From: Flagellimonas maritima
GTDB taxonomy: Bacteria; Bacteroidota; Bacteroidia; Flavobacteriales; Flavobacteriaceae
Assembly: GCF_003269425.1 (NCBI RefSeq)
Contig: NZ_CP030104.1
Coordinates: forward strand, 2,661,501-2,725,500
Reading direction: 5' to 3'
DNA: 64,000 bases
In this document: positions 1 to 8,470 of the stretch, one piece after another
How the letters are laid out: the number at the start of each line of letters is the position of its first letter
How positions within the stretch are numbered: position 1 is the stretch's first letter
Program-made: the position numbers and the translations under genes
Notes under the pieces: generated by a model
Seen by the model: the letters and a program-made list of their open reading frames with translations, nothing else
The model's database searches: none
Told to the model about the DNA's origin: nothing

Positions 1-28
1 TATTGAATTTGCTCCCAGTTGATCAAAT

Positions 29-409
29 CTAATGCCTATTTCGTATTTCCGCTTGGCGCATTGGCATATTATCCACCAATTCAAATAGTGTTGATGGTTG
101 TACGACCATATTGTATCTGGACTTTAATTCACCGTCCTTACCTATAAGAAGAACACCCTTAAAACTTTTATCTATCCCATAATTTTTCAGTTCCTTGGAA
201 AGTGGGGAAAGTTTGATTAGCAATAGTTCCCGTTCCTCAATCTCCTTTTTGTTCAAATCAAAAAGATTGAGCTGTTCTTGCACAGGTTCAGATTCCCAAT
301 TGGAACTGACCAAAACAACCAATCTTTTTTGCCATTTGAATGTAGCGAGGTCTTGGGAAGAGATAGTATATGTCATCAGAAAAGCAGCTATTGCAACCAA
401 AAGTTTCAT
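29..409 (-). CDS. DUF4174 secreted protein
   Basis: This 126-residue protein begins with a hydrophobic signal-like segment (residues 1-18) ending in SSQDLA, so it is probably exported. The rest resembles the DUF4174 family: the opening around FKWQKRLVVLV, a strand-like VLLIGKDGELK near residue 85, and a short LFELVDNMPMRQ tail. These small proteins have a thioredoxin-like outline without a CXXC motif, and no activity is known to me. It is the last gene of the run Nif3-like, coiled-coil protein, DUF4174, but a terminator hairpin lies between it and the gene upstream, so it may be transcribed mainly on its own. Start ATG at 409; no better alternative. Confidence 0.7.
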   Translation of the reverse strand: MKLLVAIAAFLMTYTISSQDLATFKWQKRLVVLVSSNWESEPVQEQLNLFDLNKKEIEERELLLIKLSPLSKELKNYGIDKSFKGVLLIGKDGELKSRYNMVVQPSTLFELVDNMPMRQAEIRNRH

Positions 410-424
410 TCTTAAAAGTAAGCA

Positions 425-449
425 ATAAAAAAGCCACCCAAAAGGTGAC
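425..449 (-). terminator. intrinsic terminator, minus strand
   Basis: Read on the minus strand, GTCACC (449-444) pairs with GGTGGC (438-433), including one G-T pair, around a short T-rich loop and is followed at once by a run of six T. It lies 26 nt past the stop of the coiled-coil protein gene and before the DUF4174 start. Confidence 0.7.
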
Positions 450-475
450 TCTGTTTTTTATGAAAAATCTTTGGT

Positions 476-1255
476 TTAGATTTTTGCAAACATTTTTTGC
501 ATTCTTGCCTGCTCTTCTTCTGCAAGCATTGGGTCTACTAGTATTCTTCCACTATGCTCATCTGTGATAATCTTTTTGCGGGTAGCTATTTCTACCTGTA
601 TCTGTGGTGGTATGGTAAAGAAAGAACCACCTGAAGCGCCTCTTTCAACTGGAACAACGGCCAAACCATTTTTAACATTGTGGCGAATTCTCTTGTAAGC
701 CTGTATCAAACGGTCTTCAATTTTTTCCTCAAATTCCTCGGACTTTTTCAAGAGTGCTTTTTCTTCCTTTTCCGTCTCGGCAAGAATAGCATCCAATTCA
801 CTTTTCTTATGTTTAAGGTGGCCTTCTCTTTCTGTAAGCCTCTCTTTGGTTTCGGCGATGACCTCTTTCTTCTGTTCTATTTGGGCTTTGAACTCTTTAA
901 TGTTTTTTTCTGCCAGTTGAATTTCCAGTTCCTGAAACTCGACTTCCTTGCTCAAAGAATTGAATTCGCGGCTGTTTCTAACATTTTTTTGCTGCTCGGC
1001 ATATTTCTTAATGAGTGCTTTGGACTCTTCAATAAGATTTTTCTTGGCAGTAATTTCAAAATTTACCGTTTCTACATCGGTCTTCAATTTGTCCATACGC
1101 GTTTTAAGGCCGAGAACGTCATCTTCCAAGTCCTGTACTTCCAATGGTAATTCACCTCTAACATTGCGTATTTCATCAACTCTGGAATCGATAAGCTGTA
1201 GGTCATACAATGCTCTTAATTTTTCTTCCACAGTGTTTTCTTTCTTATTGGCCAT
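476..1255 (-). CDS. coiled-coil protein of the DUF164 zinc-ribbon family, zinc ligands lost
   Basis: A 259-residue protein, nearly all charged heptad-type coiled coil (about residues 10-185), ending in the C-terminal domain of the C4-type zinc ribbon (DUF164) family. In that family two pairs of cysteines bind zinc; here the positions read GASGGSF and DEHSGRIL, so Ser, Ser, Asp and Ser stand where Cys is expected. The surrounding fold signature (FTIPPQ, GRILVDP) is kept, so the domain is probably folded but metal-free. Function of the family is unclear; links to envelope or nucleic-acid handling have been proposed. The gene starts 3 nt after the Nif3-like gene, and the pair is a common neighbourhood in Flavobacteria, suggesting a shared transcript. 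Confidence 0.8.
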   Translation of the reverse strand: MANKKENTVEEKLRALYDLQLIDSRVDEIRNVRGELPLEVQDLEDDVLGLKTRMDKLKTDVETVNFEITAKKNLIEESKALIKKYAEQQKNVRNSREFNSLSKEVEFQELEIQLAEKNIKEFKAQIEQKKEVIAETKERLTEREGHLKHKKSELDAILAETEKEEKALLKKSEEFEEKIEDRLIQAYKRIRHNVKNGLAVVPVERGASGGSFFTIPPQIQVEIATRKKIITDEHSGRILVDPMLAEEEQARMQKMFAKI

Positions 1256-1258
1256 ATA

Positions 1259-2353
1259 TTATAAATACTTGATGGGATTTGTTATGCTCTCCGATAAAGA
1301 GATTGCAAAATTAGGAATTTTTTTGATAAGATAATCAACCAATAAATCTTTTGTAAACTGCTCAGTTTCAAAGTGCCCAATATCAACTATCAGAAGTTCT
1401 TTTTCTGCTTCGTAAAACTGGTGATATTTTAGGTCCGCGGTAATAAATACATCGGCAGATGCTTTTTTGGCTGCCGAAATTGCAAATGAGCCACTGCCTC
1501 CTAAGACAGCTACTTTCTTTACTTTTTTATCAAGAAACTGTGAATGGCGGATAACAGATGCGTTCATTTTTTCCTTGACCAGGTTCAAAAACTGTTTTTC
1601 ATCCATCTCTGTTTCAAGATGGCCCACCATTCCCATACCGATATGCTGATTGGGATTCTCCAATTTTACGATTTCATAGGCTACCTCTTCGTAAGGATGC
1701 ACTTTAAAAAGGGCAGTTAGTATTTCTTTTTCCTTTTCAAAGGAGAAAACAACATTTATTTGCGTTTCCTTTTCATAATGAATCTCACCGATTTTCCCTA
1801 TTGTGGGGTTTGAATCACCGCCCGCTTTAAAACTGCCTACTCCTTCTGTGCTAAAGCTGCAGTTGCTATAATTCCCAATATCACCTGCCCCGGCCCTGAA
1901 TAGAGCGGATTTTATAGTGGTTGCTTTAGCTACGGGAGCATAGGTGGTCAATTTTTTTATGGTACCTGTTTTTGGGATAAGAATTTTAGGATGTTTTATG
2001 CCCAAGACCTCACAAATTTTAGCATTAACACCCATGTTGCTGTTATCTAGAGCAGTATGCATGCTATAAATTGCGATATCGTTTTTAATGGCTTTTAATA
2101 CTGTGCGCTCAACATAATTATCACCTGTAAGTTTTTTGAGTCCTTTAAAAATTATAGGATGAAAACTTATGATCAGGTTACATTTTTTCTCAATAGCTTC
2201 GTCCATTACATTTTCGAGTGTATCCAATGTTACTAAAATACCTTCTACAACTGTAGCAAGGTCGCCAACAAGAAGGCCAACATTATCAAACTCCTCTGCA
2301 TGGGCCAAAGGGGCAATCTCTTCCAGTATTTTTATGGTATCCTTTACGGTCAT
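1259..2353 (-). CDS. Nif3-like dinuclear metal centre protein (YqfO/YbgI family)
   Basis: A 364-residue Nif3/NGG1p-interacting-factor-3 family protein. It has the N-terminal half with ISFHPIIFKGLKKLTG (metal-binding His) and YSMHTALDN, a central insert of about 110 residues like the PII-type domain of B. subtilis YqfO (residues about 130-230), and the C-terminal half with ITADLKYHQFYEAEKELLIVDIGHFETE. These proteins form hexameric toroids with a two-metal site; the substrate is uncertain. The ATG at 2353 is 48 nt from the divergent lpxK start. It is followed after 3 nt by the coiled-coil gene, so the two are likely co-transcribed. Confidence 0.88.
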   Translation of the reverse strand: MTVKDTIKILEEIAPLAHAEEFDNVGLLVGDLATVVEGILVTLDTLENVMDEAIEKKCNLIISFHPIIFKGLKKLTGDNYVERTVLKAIKNDIAIYSMHTALDNSNMGVNAKICEVLGIKHPKILIPKTGTIKKLTTYAPVAKATTIKSALFRAGAGDIGNYSNCSFSTEGVGSFKAGGDSNPTIGKIGEIHYEKETQINVVFSFEKEKEILTALFKVHPYEEVAYEIVKLENPNQHIGMGMVGHLETEMDEKQFLNLVKEKMNASVIRHSQFLDKKVKKVAVLGGSGSFAISAAKKASADVFITADLKYHQFYEAEKELLIVDIGHFETEQFTKDLLVDYLIKKIPNFAISLSESITNPIKYL

Positions 2354-2401
2354 TTGAGTTTTCTTAAATATGCTAAAGATAAAATATTATATTTTCGCTT
2401 T

Positions 2402-3397
2402 ATGCAGCAATTTCTCCGTAGAATAGCGTTTCCATTTTCACTCATTTATGCTCTGGTAGTTTTAATTAGAAACTTTCTTTACGATAATGGTTTTTTTAAG
2501 TCTATTTCTTATAAAACACCTATTGTTTGTGTTGGTAACCTAAGCGTAGGCGGAACTGGTAAAACACCAATGATAGAGTATTTGATTAGGTTATACGAAG
2601 GTAGAACCGTTGCGGTTTTAAGTAGGGGATATAAACGTAAGTCGAGTGGTTTTTTGCTTGCATCCCCAGAATCCAGTGTCACGGACTTGGGTGATGAACC
2701 GTATCAGCTTCACAAAAAATTTCCTGATATTTTTGTTGCGGTCGATGCTGACAGAAGAAATGGAATTGTAGAGCTTGAAAAACGGGTAAAACCTGATGTA
2801 ATTCTTCTGGATGATGCTTTTCAGCATAGAAAAGTAAAACCAAAATATTCTATCCTGTTAACTACATATAATAATTTATACGTTGATGATTGGTATTTGC
2901 CAACGGGAGATTTAAGGGATAGCAAACTGGAAGCTGGGCGAGCGGAAATGATTATTGTTACCAAATGTCCTGAAGGATTGTCGCTTGAAAAAAAGACGGA
3001 AGTTTCACAAAAACTGAAACCTAATCCCACTCAAAAAGTATTGTTTTGCAGTTTGGTCTATAATGATGTTTTTAAAAATCCCAACAGCAGTTTAGCACCT
3101 TCAGATATAAAGGGCGTGAATACCGCTTTGGTCACAGGGATAGCTTCACCGGAACCATTGGTTTCCCACCTTAAAAATCTTGGAATAGATTTTCAACATT
3201 TTAGATATGGTGACCATCATTATTTTTCCGATCAGGAGATTGAAAAATTCAAGGATTTCAAAATCGTACTTACTACGGAGAAAGATTTTACAAGATTAGA
3301 GAGCAAATTGAGCAATGTATTTTATTTGGAAATAGCCCATAGTTTTAATGAAGATGATTACGAGACTCTAAGGCGAACGATGATAGAACTGATTTAG
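2402..3397 (+). CDS. lpxK: tetraacyldisaccharide 4'-kinase LpxK
   Basis: LpxK phosphorylates the 4' position of the lipid A disaccharide precursor at the inner membrane. The 331-residue protein opens with an amphipathic or membrane-anchoring N-terminus (residues 8-24), followed by the P-loop GGTGKTP (50-56), the family motif LSRGYKRKSSGF, and DDAFQHRKVKP. I place the start at ATG 2402, not at an upstream in-frame ATG at 2300, because the upstream part overlaps the divergent Nif3-like gene and lacks similarity, whereas MQQFLRRIAFP gives the normal family length. The 3' end overlaps the convergent histidine kinase gene by 4 nt (TTAG). No other lipid A genes are adjacent. Confidence 0.92.
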   Translation: MQQFLRRIAFPFSLIYALVVLIRNFLYDNGFFKSISYKTPIVCVGNLSVGGTGKTPMIEYLIRLYEGRTVAVLSRGYKRKSSGFLLASPESSVTDLGDEPYQLHKKFPDIFVAVDADRRNGIVELEKRVKPDVILLDDAFQHRKVKPKYSILLTTYNNLYVDDWYLPTGDLRDSKLEAGRAEMIIVTKCPEGLSLEKKTEVSQKLKPNPTQKVLFCSLVYNDVFKNPNSSLAPSDIKGVNTALVTGIASPEPLVSHLKNLGIDFQHFRYGDHHYFSDQEIEKFKDFKIVLTTEKDFTRLESKLSNVFYLEIAHSFNEDDYETLRRTMIELI

Positions 3398-5616
3398 ACC
3401 GTTCCTTCCATTCTTCTCTTAAAAATGTTTTCACCTATTTTTTGATAAAAAACTTCTGGTTTAAATGGTTTTGTAACCACATCGTTGCATCCTGCCTCAT
3501 AAAAACTCTCTAGGCTATCGTCCAATGATATTGCCGTTAGTGCAATAATGGGTATATCTTGATCAAACCTGCGTATTTGGCGTGTGGCCTCTTCACCACT
3601 TATTCCCGGCATGTGTATGTCCATTAAAATAGCATCGTAGTCATTTGCCTTTGCCATATCTATCGCTTCATTACCGTTGTTGGCGATATCACAGGTAATT
3701 TCTTTTTTGGTCAGCATCTTTTTTGTGATAACCTGGTTTATTTTATTGTCCTCAACTATAAGAATATGCAATCCCTTAAATTCAAATTCCTCCGCACTTA
3801 GTTCAAAAGTAACTTGGTCTATGGCATTTGTATCACATTTTAGGTCCATTTCAAAAAAGAAGGAACTTCCATGCCCAAGTTCACTCTCTAGATGAATTTT
3901 GCTGTTAAAAAGTCCCAAAAGACTTTTTACAATAGTTAGTCCCAAACCAGTTCCGCCATATTCCCGGTTAATCTGAACGGAGCCTTGTTCAAAACTGTCA
4001 AAAATGTTTTGTTGCTGATCTTCTGAAATTCCTATTCCGTTATCCTTTACTTCAAAATAAAGTTTTACTTCATCCTCATTTTTATTGAGGAGTTTTGCAA
4101 TGACTTCTACTTTGCCTTTGGAGGTGAATTTCAATGCGTTTCCAACAAGGTTCATAAATATTTGGGATATTTTAATGGGGTCTCCCAAAAGATGTTGTGG
4201 AATCTGGGGATCATAATCCAGAATAAGGGTTGTGTTTTTTTCGTGCGCATTTTGTTGTAGGGAATCTACCACATCTGCAATTACTTTATGTAGTTTGAAC
4301 TCGATGTTCAAAGGTTCCAATTTCTCCGCATCAATTTTATTTATTTGAAGAATATCGTTGATGAAGTTCAGCAAATAATCTCCGGAAAATTTTAAAGATC
4401 TCAGATGATCTTTTTGATGTTCAGCAGGGTTTTCCTCAAGCAATAAGTGTGTCAGACCCGTTACGGCATATAACGGAGTTCGTAGTTCATGGGTAACCGT
4501 GGATAAAAAATTTGTCTTTGCCTGCATAGCGGAAACCGCGGAGTCCCTTGCCAACTCAAGCTCTTTGTTCTTTGTGTAGAGGAGATCGTTTGTTTTTAGC
4601 TTGATTTGATTATTCCTAAAAAGGGAAACTGCCAACAATGATATTATCGTTAAAAAAGCGGATGTAAGAATAGCCGTAATTTCAGAACGGTTTTTGGATT
4701 CACTCAGCTCTTCATTTTTGGCAGTAAGCTTGTTTATTTCGTTCATTTGGTGTTCAAACCTAATGTCCTCTGCCGTATTTGCTTCTAATTTTGCTTTTTC
4801 AATATTGAAAATGGAGTCCTTGATTCTACCAAGTGCTTTCTTGTACCGTAATGATTCATCATAGCTGGCTGTTTTTTCATAAATAATGGATAACATCTCA
4901 TTGGCCATTTTTATTTGCTTAAAAAAGCTATGTTTTTCAGCAAGTTCAAGTGCCGCTTTAGAGTGTATAATGCCTTCCTCCAAATCGTTGAGATCTGTGC
5001 TTATTTTTGCCAGCTGTAGATTTGCCTTTGTCGCTAGATATGCCCTCTCTTTATCATCAGAGTTAACGATGAGGGCATGCAAATTCTTAATGGCATCTTC
5101 ATAATTTGTGATATTGGTAAAAATATATGCTTCCAGCAAAAGTATATTGTTGCTCAGGTTTCTGTTGTTGCTCAACTTTCTTGATTCTTCCAACAGTTTC
5201 AATGCTTGAAAGTTGTTTCCTTCATCAAACCTTATGGCAGCTTCCATATAAAGGTGAAAAGCTTGACCATAAGAATAGGATAGGCCCTTTAAAAGGATAC
5301 TTGCTCTATCCCAATAGAACATAGTGGTCTCACGATTTTCTTCTTCCAAAAAAAGTCTTGCATATTGGTGATAGGTATCCAACAAAAGCTTGGCGTCTTC
5401 GTTATTTTCAGCTATTTCTGCTGCTTGATCCAAGGTTTCTAGAGCTTTGTCAACTTTGTTTTGGTGGCGGTACGTAGTAAAGTTGTCAAAAATGGACTGT
5501 ACTTTTGCTGCTGAGCTGATGTCTTTCTGTCCGTAACAAAGATTGATGGGCACAAAAAGATAGAGCATAACCAATATTATACTATAAATATTCTTATATA
5601 TTGAGCTCGAAGTCAA
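3394..5616 (-). CDS. hybrid sensor histidine kinase/response regulator with periplasmic TPR-like domain
   Basis: A 740-residue membrane sensor. Residues 1-29 form a signal peptide; 35-270 are alpha-helical repeats of the TPR type; a transmembrane helix lies at 313-333; then HisKA with phospho-His376 (THELRTP), HATPase with N493 (NLVGNALKF), DNGIGI and GGTGLGL, and a receiver domain (LIVEDNKIN, acceptor Asp666 in LMDIHMPG, Lys in VTKPF). The start codon is TTG (5616-5614), chosen because it completes the signal peptide and overlaps the stop codon of the upstream GAPDH gene as TTGA, implying translational coupling. The next ATG (residue 17) would truncate the signal peptide. The 3' end overlaps lpxK by 4 nt. 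The ligand and output are unknown; no DNA-binding domain is present. Confidence 0.85.
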   Translation of the reverse strand: MTSSSIYKNIYSIILVMLYLFVPINLCYGQKDISSAAKVQSIFDNFTTYRHQNKVDKALETLDQAAEIAENNEDAKLLLDTYHQYARLFLEEENRETTMFYWDRASILLKGLSYSYGQAFHLYMEAAIRFDEGNNFQALKLLEESRKLSNNRNLSNNILLLEAYIFTNITNYEDAIKNLHALIVNSDDKERAYLATKANLQLAKISTDLNDLEEGIIHSKAALELAEKHSFFKQIKMANEMLSIIYEKTASYDESLRYKKALGRIKDSIFNIEKAKLEANTAEDIRFEHQMNEINKLTAKNEELSESKNRSEITAILTSAFLTIISLLAVSLFRNNQIKLKTNDLLYTKNKELELARDSAVSAMQAKTNFLSTVTHELRTPLYAVTGLTHLLLEENPAEHQKDHLRSLKFSGDYLLNFINDILQINKIDAEKLEPLNIEFKLHKVIADVVDSLQQNAHEKNTTLILDYDPQIPQHLLGDPIKISQIFMNLVGNALKFTSKGKVEVIAKLLNKNEDEVKLYFEVKDNGIGISEDQQQNIFDSFEQGSVQINREYGGTGLGLTIVKSLLGLFNSKIHLESELGHGSSFFFEMDLKCDTNAIDQVTFELSAEEFEFKGLHILIVEDNKINQVITKKMLTKKEITCDIANNGNEAIDMAKANDYDAILMDIHMPGISGEEATRQIRRFDQDIPIIALTAISLDDSLESFYEAGCNDVVTKPFKPEVFYQKIGENIFKRRMEGTV

Positions 5617-6623
5617 ACGTAGTTTTTCTTTATAAGTAATGCTATTAAATCAACAATTCTGGAACAATATCCAGTTTCATTATCGTACCATCCTATTATT
5701 TTCACCATTCTTCCAATAACGGAGGTCATTAAAGAATCAAACGTACAAGAGTAACAACTATTGTTTATATCAATAGAAACAATAGGATCTTCAGTATAGC
5801 AAAGTACGTTTTTAAGCTCATTATTGGCGTAATATTTAAAGGTATGGTTTATTTCCTCAATGGAAATTACTTCTTTAACATTGAAGGTAATGTCCGTTAA
5901 TGAGCCATTTGGTACTGGAACCCGTATGCCACAGCCACCAATAACGTCTGCCAATTGCGGAAATACTTTTGTCAGCGCTTTTGCAGCCCCAGTGGTTGTA
6001 GGTATAATGGATTGCCCCGCGGCTCTAGATCTTCTTAAATCTTTATGTGGCCTATCATGTAAACTTTGATCGGACGTGTAGGAATGTATTGTGGTAATAT
6101 AGGCTTGCTCAATGCCACAAAGTTCATCGATTACCTTGATCATGGGCGCTGCATTATTGGTTGTACATGATGCGTTGGATACGATGTGGTCTTCTGGACC
6201 GATAATGGCTTCATTTACGCCAATTACAACCATTTTAATGGTGTCATCCTCGGGTGGTACGGATAATATGACTTTTTTTGCACCGTTCTTTAAATGATGT
6301 TCCAATGAAGCTTTTGTTTTGAACTTGCCAGAAGCTTCTACAACAATATCAACATTGTGTATGCCCCAATCTATAAATTGAGGTTTATCAAAATTTGTTA
6401 TGGTAATTTCTTTACTATTGACGATAATTTTACTCTCGTTCGAGCGAATATCATCATGGGAAGTTCCATGTATGCTGTCGTATTTTAGGAGATGCGCCAA
6501 GGTTTTGGCATCACTTAAATCGTTTATTGCAACAACATTTATACAATCATGCGCTTGAAGCAATCGAAATAAAGTTCTTCCAATACGCCCGAAACCATTT
6601 ATGCCAATATTGACTTGTTTCAT
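5613..6623 (-). CDS. gap: type I glyceraldehyde-3-phosphate dehydrogenase
   Basis: GAPDH oxidises glyceraldehyde-3-phosphate with NAD+ and phosphate to 1,3-bisphosphoglycerate. The 336-residue protein shows the Rossmann motif GINGFGRIGR (7-16), the NAD-type acidic residue after ND (34-35), catalytic Cys153 in SNASCTTNN and His180 in TTIHSYTSDQ, and WYDNETGY near the C-terminus. Several residues differ from the most common glycolytic version (for example TTNNAAP), so it may be a second paralogue rather than the main glycolytic enzyme; this is inference. No other glycolytic gene is nearby. Its stop codon is shared with the TTG start of the downstream histidine kinase, an odd partner suggesting co-expression. 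Confidence 0.9.
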   Translation of the reverse strand: MKQVNIGINGFGRIGRTLFRLLQAHDCINVVAINDLSDAKTLAHLLKYDSIHGTSHDDIRSNESKIIVNSKEITITNFDKPQFIDWGIHNVDIVVEASGKFKTKASLEHHLKNGAKKVILSVPPEDDTIKMVVIGVNEAIIGPEDHIVSNASCTTNNAAPMIKVIDELCGIEQAYITTIHSYTSDQSLHDRPHKDLRRSRAAGQSIIPTTTGAAKALTKVFPQLADVIGGCGIRVPVPNGSLTDITFNVKEVISIEEINHTFKYYANNELKNVLCYTEDPIVSIDINNSCYSCTFDSLMTSVIGRMVKIIGWYDNETGYCSRIVDLIALLIKKNYV

Positions 6624-6650
6624 GGAATAGAATTAAAAGATTGGTTATTG

Positions 6651-7526
6651 CTAGTGAATGTGTTTGTGCGCTTTATATGAAGAACGAACCAAAGCACCAC
6701 TTTCCACATGCCTAAAGCCCATTTTTAATCCAAGTTCCTCATAATTTTTAAATTGCTCCGGCAAGATAAACTCCTTTACTGGTAAGTGTTTTTTAGAGGG
6801 TTGCAAGTACTGTCCAATAGTGATTACGTCCACACCTACACTACGTAAATCCTCCATAGTTTTTATGACCTCTTCTTCCAGCTCGCCTAGACCGAGCATA
6901 ATTCCCGATTTGGTACGATTTGCACCATTTTTTTTGAGATATTCAAGGACACCTAAACTTCTTTCGTATTTAGCTTGTATACGAACTTCCCTTGTAAGTC
7001 TTTTTACAGTTTCCATATTATGTGAAATCACCTCTGGAGCAACTTGGATAATCCTATCCAAATGGGTTTCAATTCCTTGAAAATCAGGGATTAGTGTTTC
7101 TAGCGTAGTTTCAGGGTTCATCCTGCGAATGGCCTTTACGGTTTCGGCCCAAATAATGGAACCCATATCTTTTAAATCATCCCTGTCGACCGAAGTAACC
7201 ACGGCATGCTTTATATCCATGATTTTTATAGAACGCGCAACCTTCTCAGGTTCTGCCCAGTCTACGCTTTCCGGTCTTCCCGTTTTAACGCCACAAAAGC
7301 CACAGGAACGTGTACATAGATTCCCCAGAATCATGAACGTAGCTGTCCCTTCGCCCCAACATTCACCCATATTGGGACAACTGCCAGACGTGCAAATGGT
7401 ATGCAAATCATATTTGTCAACAAGACCTCTTAGTTGTGTATATTTTTTTCCTGTCGGAAGTTTTACCCTAAGCCATTTTGGTTTTCCTTTTGGAGGAAGA
7501 ACGTTGTCTATAACAGCTGTGCTCAT
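6651..7526 (-). CDS. lipA: lipoyl synthase
   Basis: Radical-SAM enzyme that inserts two sulfurs into protein-bound octanoyl chains to make lipoamide for 2-oxoacid dehydrogenases. The 291-residue sequence has both clusters: the auxiliary 4Fe-4S cysteines C45, C50 and C56 ([12 protein letters not shown]), the radical-SAM triad C71, C75 and C78 (CTRSCGFC), and the C-terminal RSSYKA motif whose Ser binds the auxiliary cluster. Start ATG 7526 gives the standard length. A TANNTTTG-type promoter element lies 19 nt upstream of the start. It is 27 nt ahead of the GAPDH gene and may share transcription with it. Confidence 0.96.
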   Translation of the reverse strand: MSTAVIDNVLPPKGKPKWLRVKLPTGKKYTQLRGLVDKYDLHTICTSGSCPNMGECWGEGTATFMILGNLCTRSCGFCGVKTGRPESVDWAEPEKVARSIKIMDIKHAVVTSVDRDDLKDMGSIIWAETVKAIRRMNPETTLETLIPDFQGIETHLDRIIQVAPEVISHNMETVKRLTREVRIQAKYERSLGVLEYLKKNGANRTKSGIMLGLGELEEEVIKTMEDLRSVGVDVITIGQYLQPSKKHLPVKEFILPEQFKNYEELGLKMGFRHVESGALVRSSYKAHKHIH

Positions 7527-7544
7527 AAAAAGAAGTTTGATTTA

Positions 7545-7552
7545 CAAAGATA
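7545..7552 (-). promoter_or_regulatory. candidate -7 element of lipA promoter (TATCTTTG)
   Basis: TATCTTTG on the minus strand matches the Bacteroidota -7 consensus TANNTTTG, 18 nt before the lipA ATG. I do not see a convincing TTTG at the right distance upstream. Confidence 0.45.
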
Positions 7553-7589
7553 CAAAACACTTGAGGAAACATTCGGAGAGTGGAAGAAA

Positions 7590-8150
7590 TCACTTTTCTT
7601 TAATAATCTCTGAAAGAAGCTTTTTCGCCCGTAACAATTTTACTTTGACATTGTTAAGGGGTTCGTTGAGTTTCTTTGCAATTTCAGCGTAGCTCAGTTC
7701 ATTAAAGTATCTTAAATTAATTACTTTTTGATAATGGGGCTTTAGTTTTTTAATATCCTGCAAAAGATTGGCAAGGTTCTGCTCTATGATAAGTTGGTCT
7801 TCAGCAGAGGGGGTTTCGTCCAAAACTTTTTTAACAATATCTCCATGACTGGAAATCTCATTCAAAAGATTTCTTTTTCTTTTACGAATTAGGTCAACGT
7901 GAAGATTTTTTGAGATGGTAATAAGCCAAGTCTTAAATTCGTATGAATCGTCGTAGGAGTGTATTTTATCAAATGCTTTTGAAAATGTTCTGATAGTTAT
8001 ATCCTCGGCATCATTTTCATTTTTTGTCCTTTTAATTTGAAAGCCATAAACTTCATTCCAAAAGGTATCTAAGAGATTGCTAAAAGCAATTTGATTTCCA
8101 TCTTTTGCTTTTTTAATAATTTCCTGAATGGAGTCCTCCGTTTTGCTCAA
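7590..8150 (-). CDS. ECF-type sigma-70 family RNA polymerase sigma factor
   Basis: A 186-residue sigma factor with region 2 (FSNLLDTFWNEVYGFQIKRTKNE then DAEDITIRTFSKAFDKI, and the -10 recognition part SYEFKTWLITISKNLHVDLIRK) and region 4 (LKPHYQKVINLRYFNELSYAEIAKKLN, helix-turn-helix). It would direct core RNA polymerase to a small regulon. No anti-sigma gene is adjacent, unlike the pair at 8471-9792, so its control is unknown; the neighbour upstream is only a small membrane protein. The start is TTG at 8150, the first start codon in frame; no ATG is available near the expected N-terminus. Conserved in position upstream of lipA in some Flavobacteria, as far as I recall. Confidence 0.85.
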   Translation of the reverse strand: MSKTEDSIQEIIKKAKDGNQIAFSNLLDTFWNEVYGFQIKRTKNENDAEDITIRTFSKAFDKIHSYDDSYEFKTWLITISKNLHVDLIRKRKRNLLNEISSHGDIVKKVLDETPSAEDQLIIEQNLANLLQDIKKLKPHYQKVINLRYFNELSYAEIAKKLNEPLNNVKVKLLRAKKLLSEIIKEK

Positions 8151-8185
8151 ATACTTGATTTTACTAGAAAGAAGTTAAAAAAAGT

Positions 8186-8395
8186 TTATTGTAGATCTGG
8201 TACAGTGTCTTTTTTACAATCTTGTTCGGCTGGTAGCTTTCCGCAATATCCACAGGCTTCACCATCTTTGTTGAGGTATGGATTTTGACTTGCGCAAGTA
8301 CCTGAAAATTCACCATCCTTTTTGGACCATATTTTTATTGCTATGCCCGCAAAAGCGACGGCAAGAATGCCTATGGTCAATAATACTAATTTCAT
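8186..8395 (-). CDS. small membrane-anchored protein with cysteine pairs
   Basis: A 69-residue protein with one N-terminal transmembrane helix (residues 3-21) followed by a short tail holding four cysteines (C34, C48, C51 and C60, the middle two as CGYC). Its tail outline, SQNPYLNKDGEACGYCG, is a pattern I associate with small Flavobacterial proteins labelled membrane or secreted protein. The cysteines could bind metal or form disulfides; no function can be assigned. It lies 35 nt upstream of the orphan sigma factor on the same strand and might be co-transcribed with it. Confidence 0.65.
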   Translation of the reverse strand: MKLVLLTIGILAVAFAGIAIKIWSKKDGEFSGTCASQNPYLNKDGEACGYCGKLPAEQDCKKDTVPDLQ

Positions 8396-8470
8396 ATCCA
8401 GATTTTGGGCAAAGTTACGAATATCTTGCCTAAAGGTATTGGAGTTTAATGATACTTTGGTCTTAGGGTT

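Noticed and set aside
680..1150. Long plus-strand frame opposite the coiled-coil gene
   Set aside because: Low-complexity Phe/Leu-rich translation opposite a Lys/Glu-rich coiled coil; no start context, no motif.
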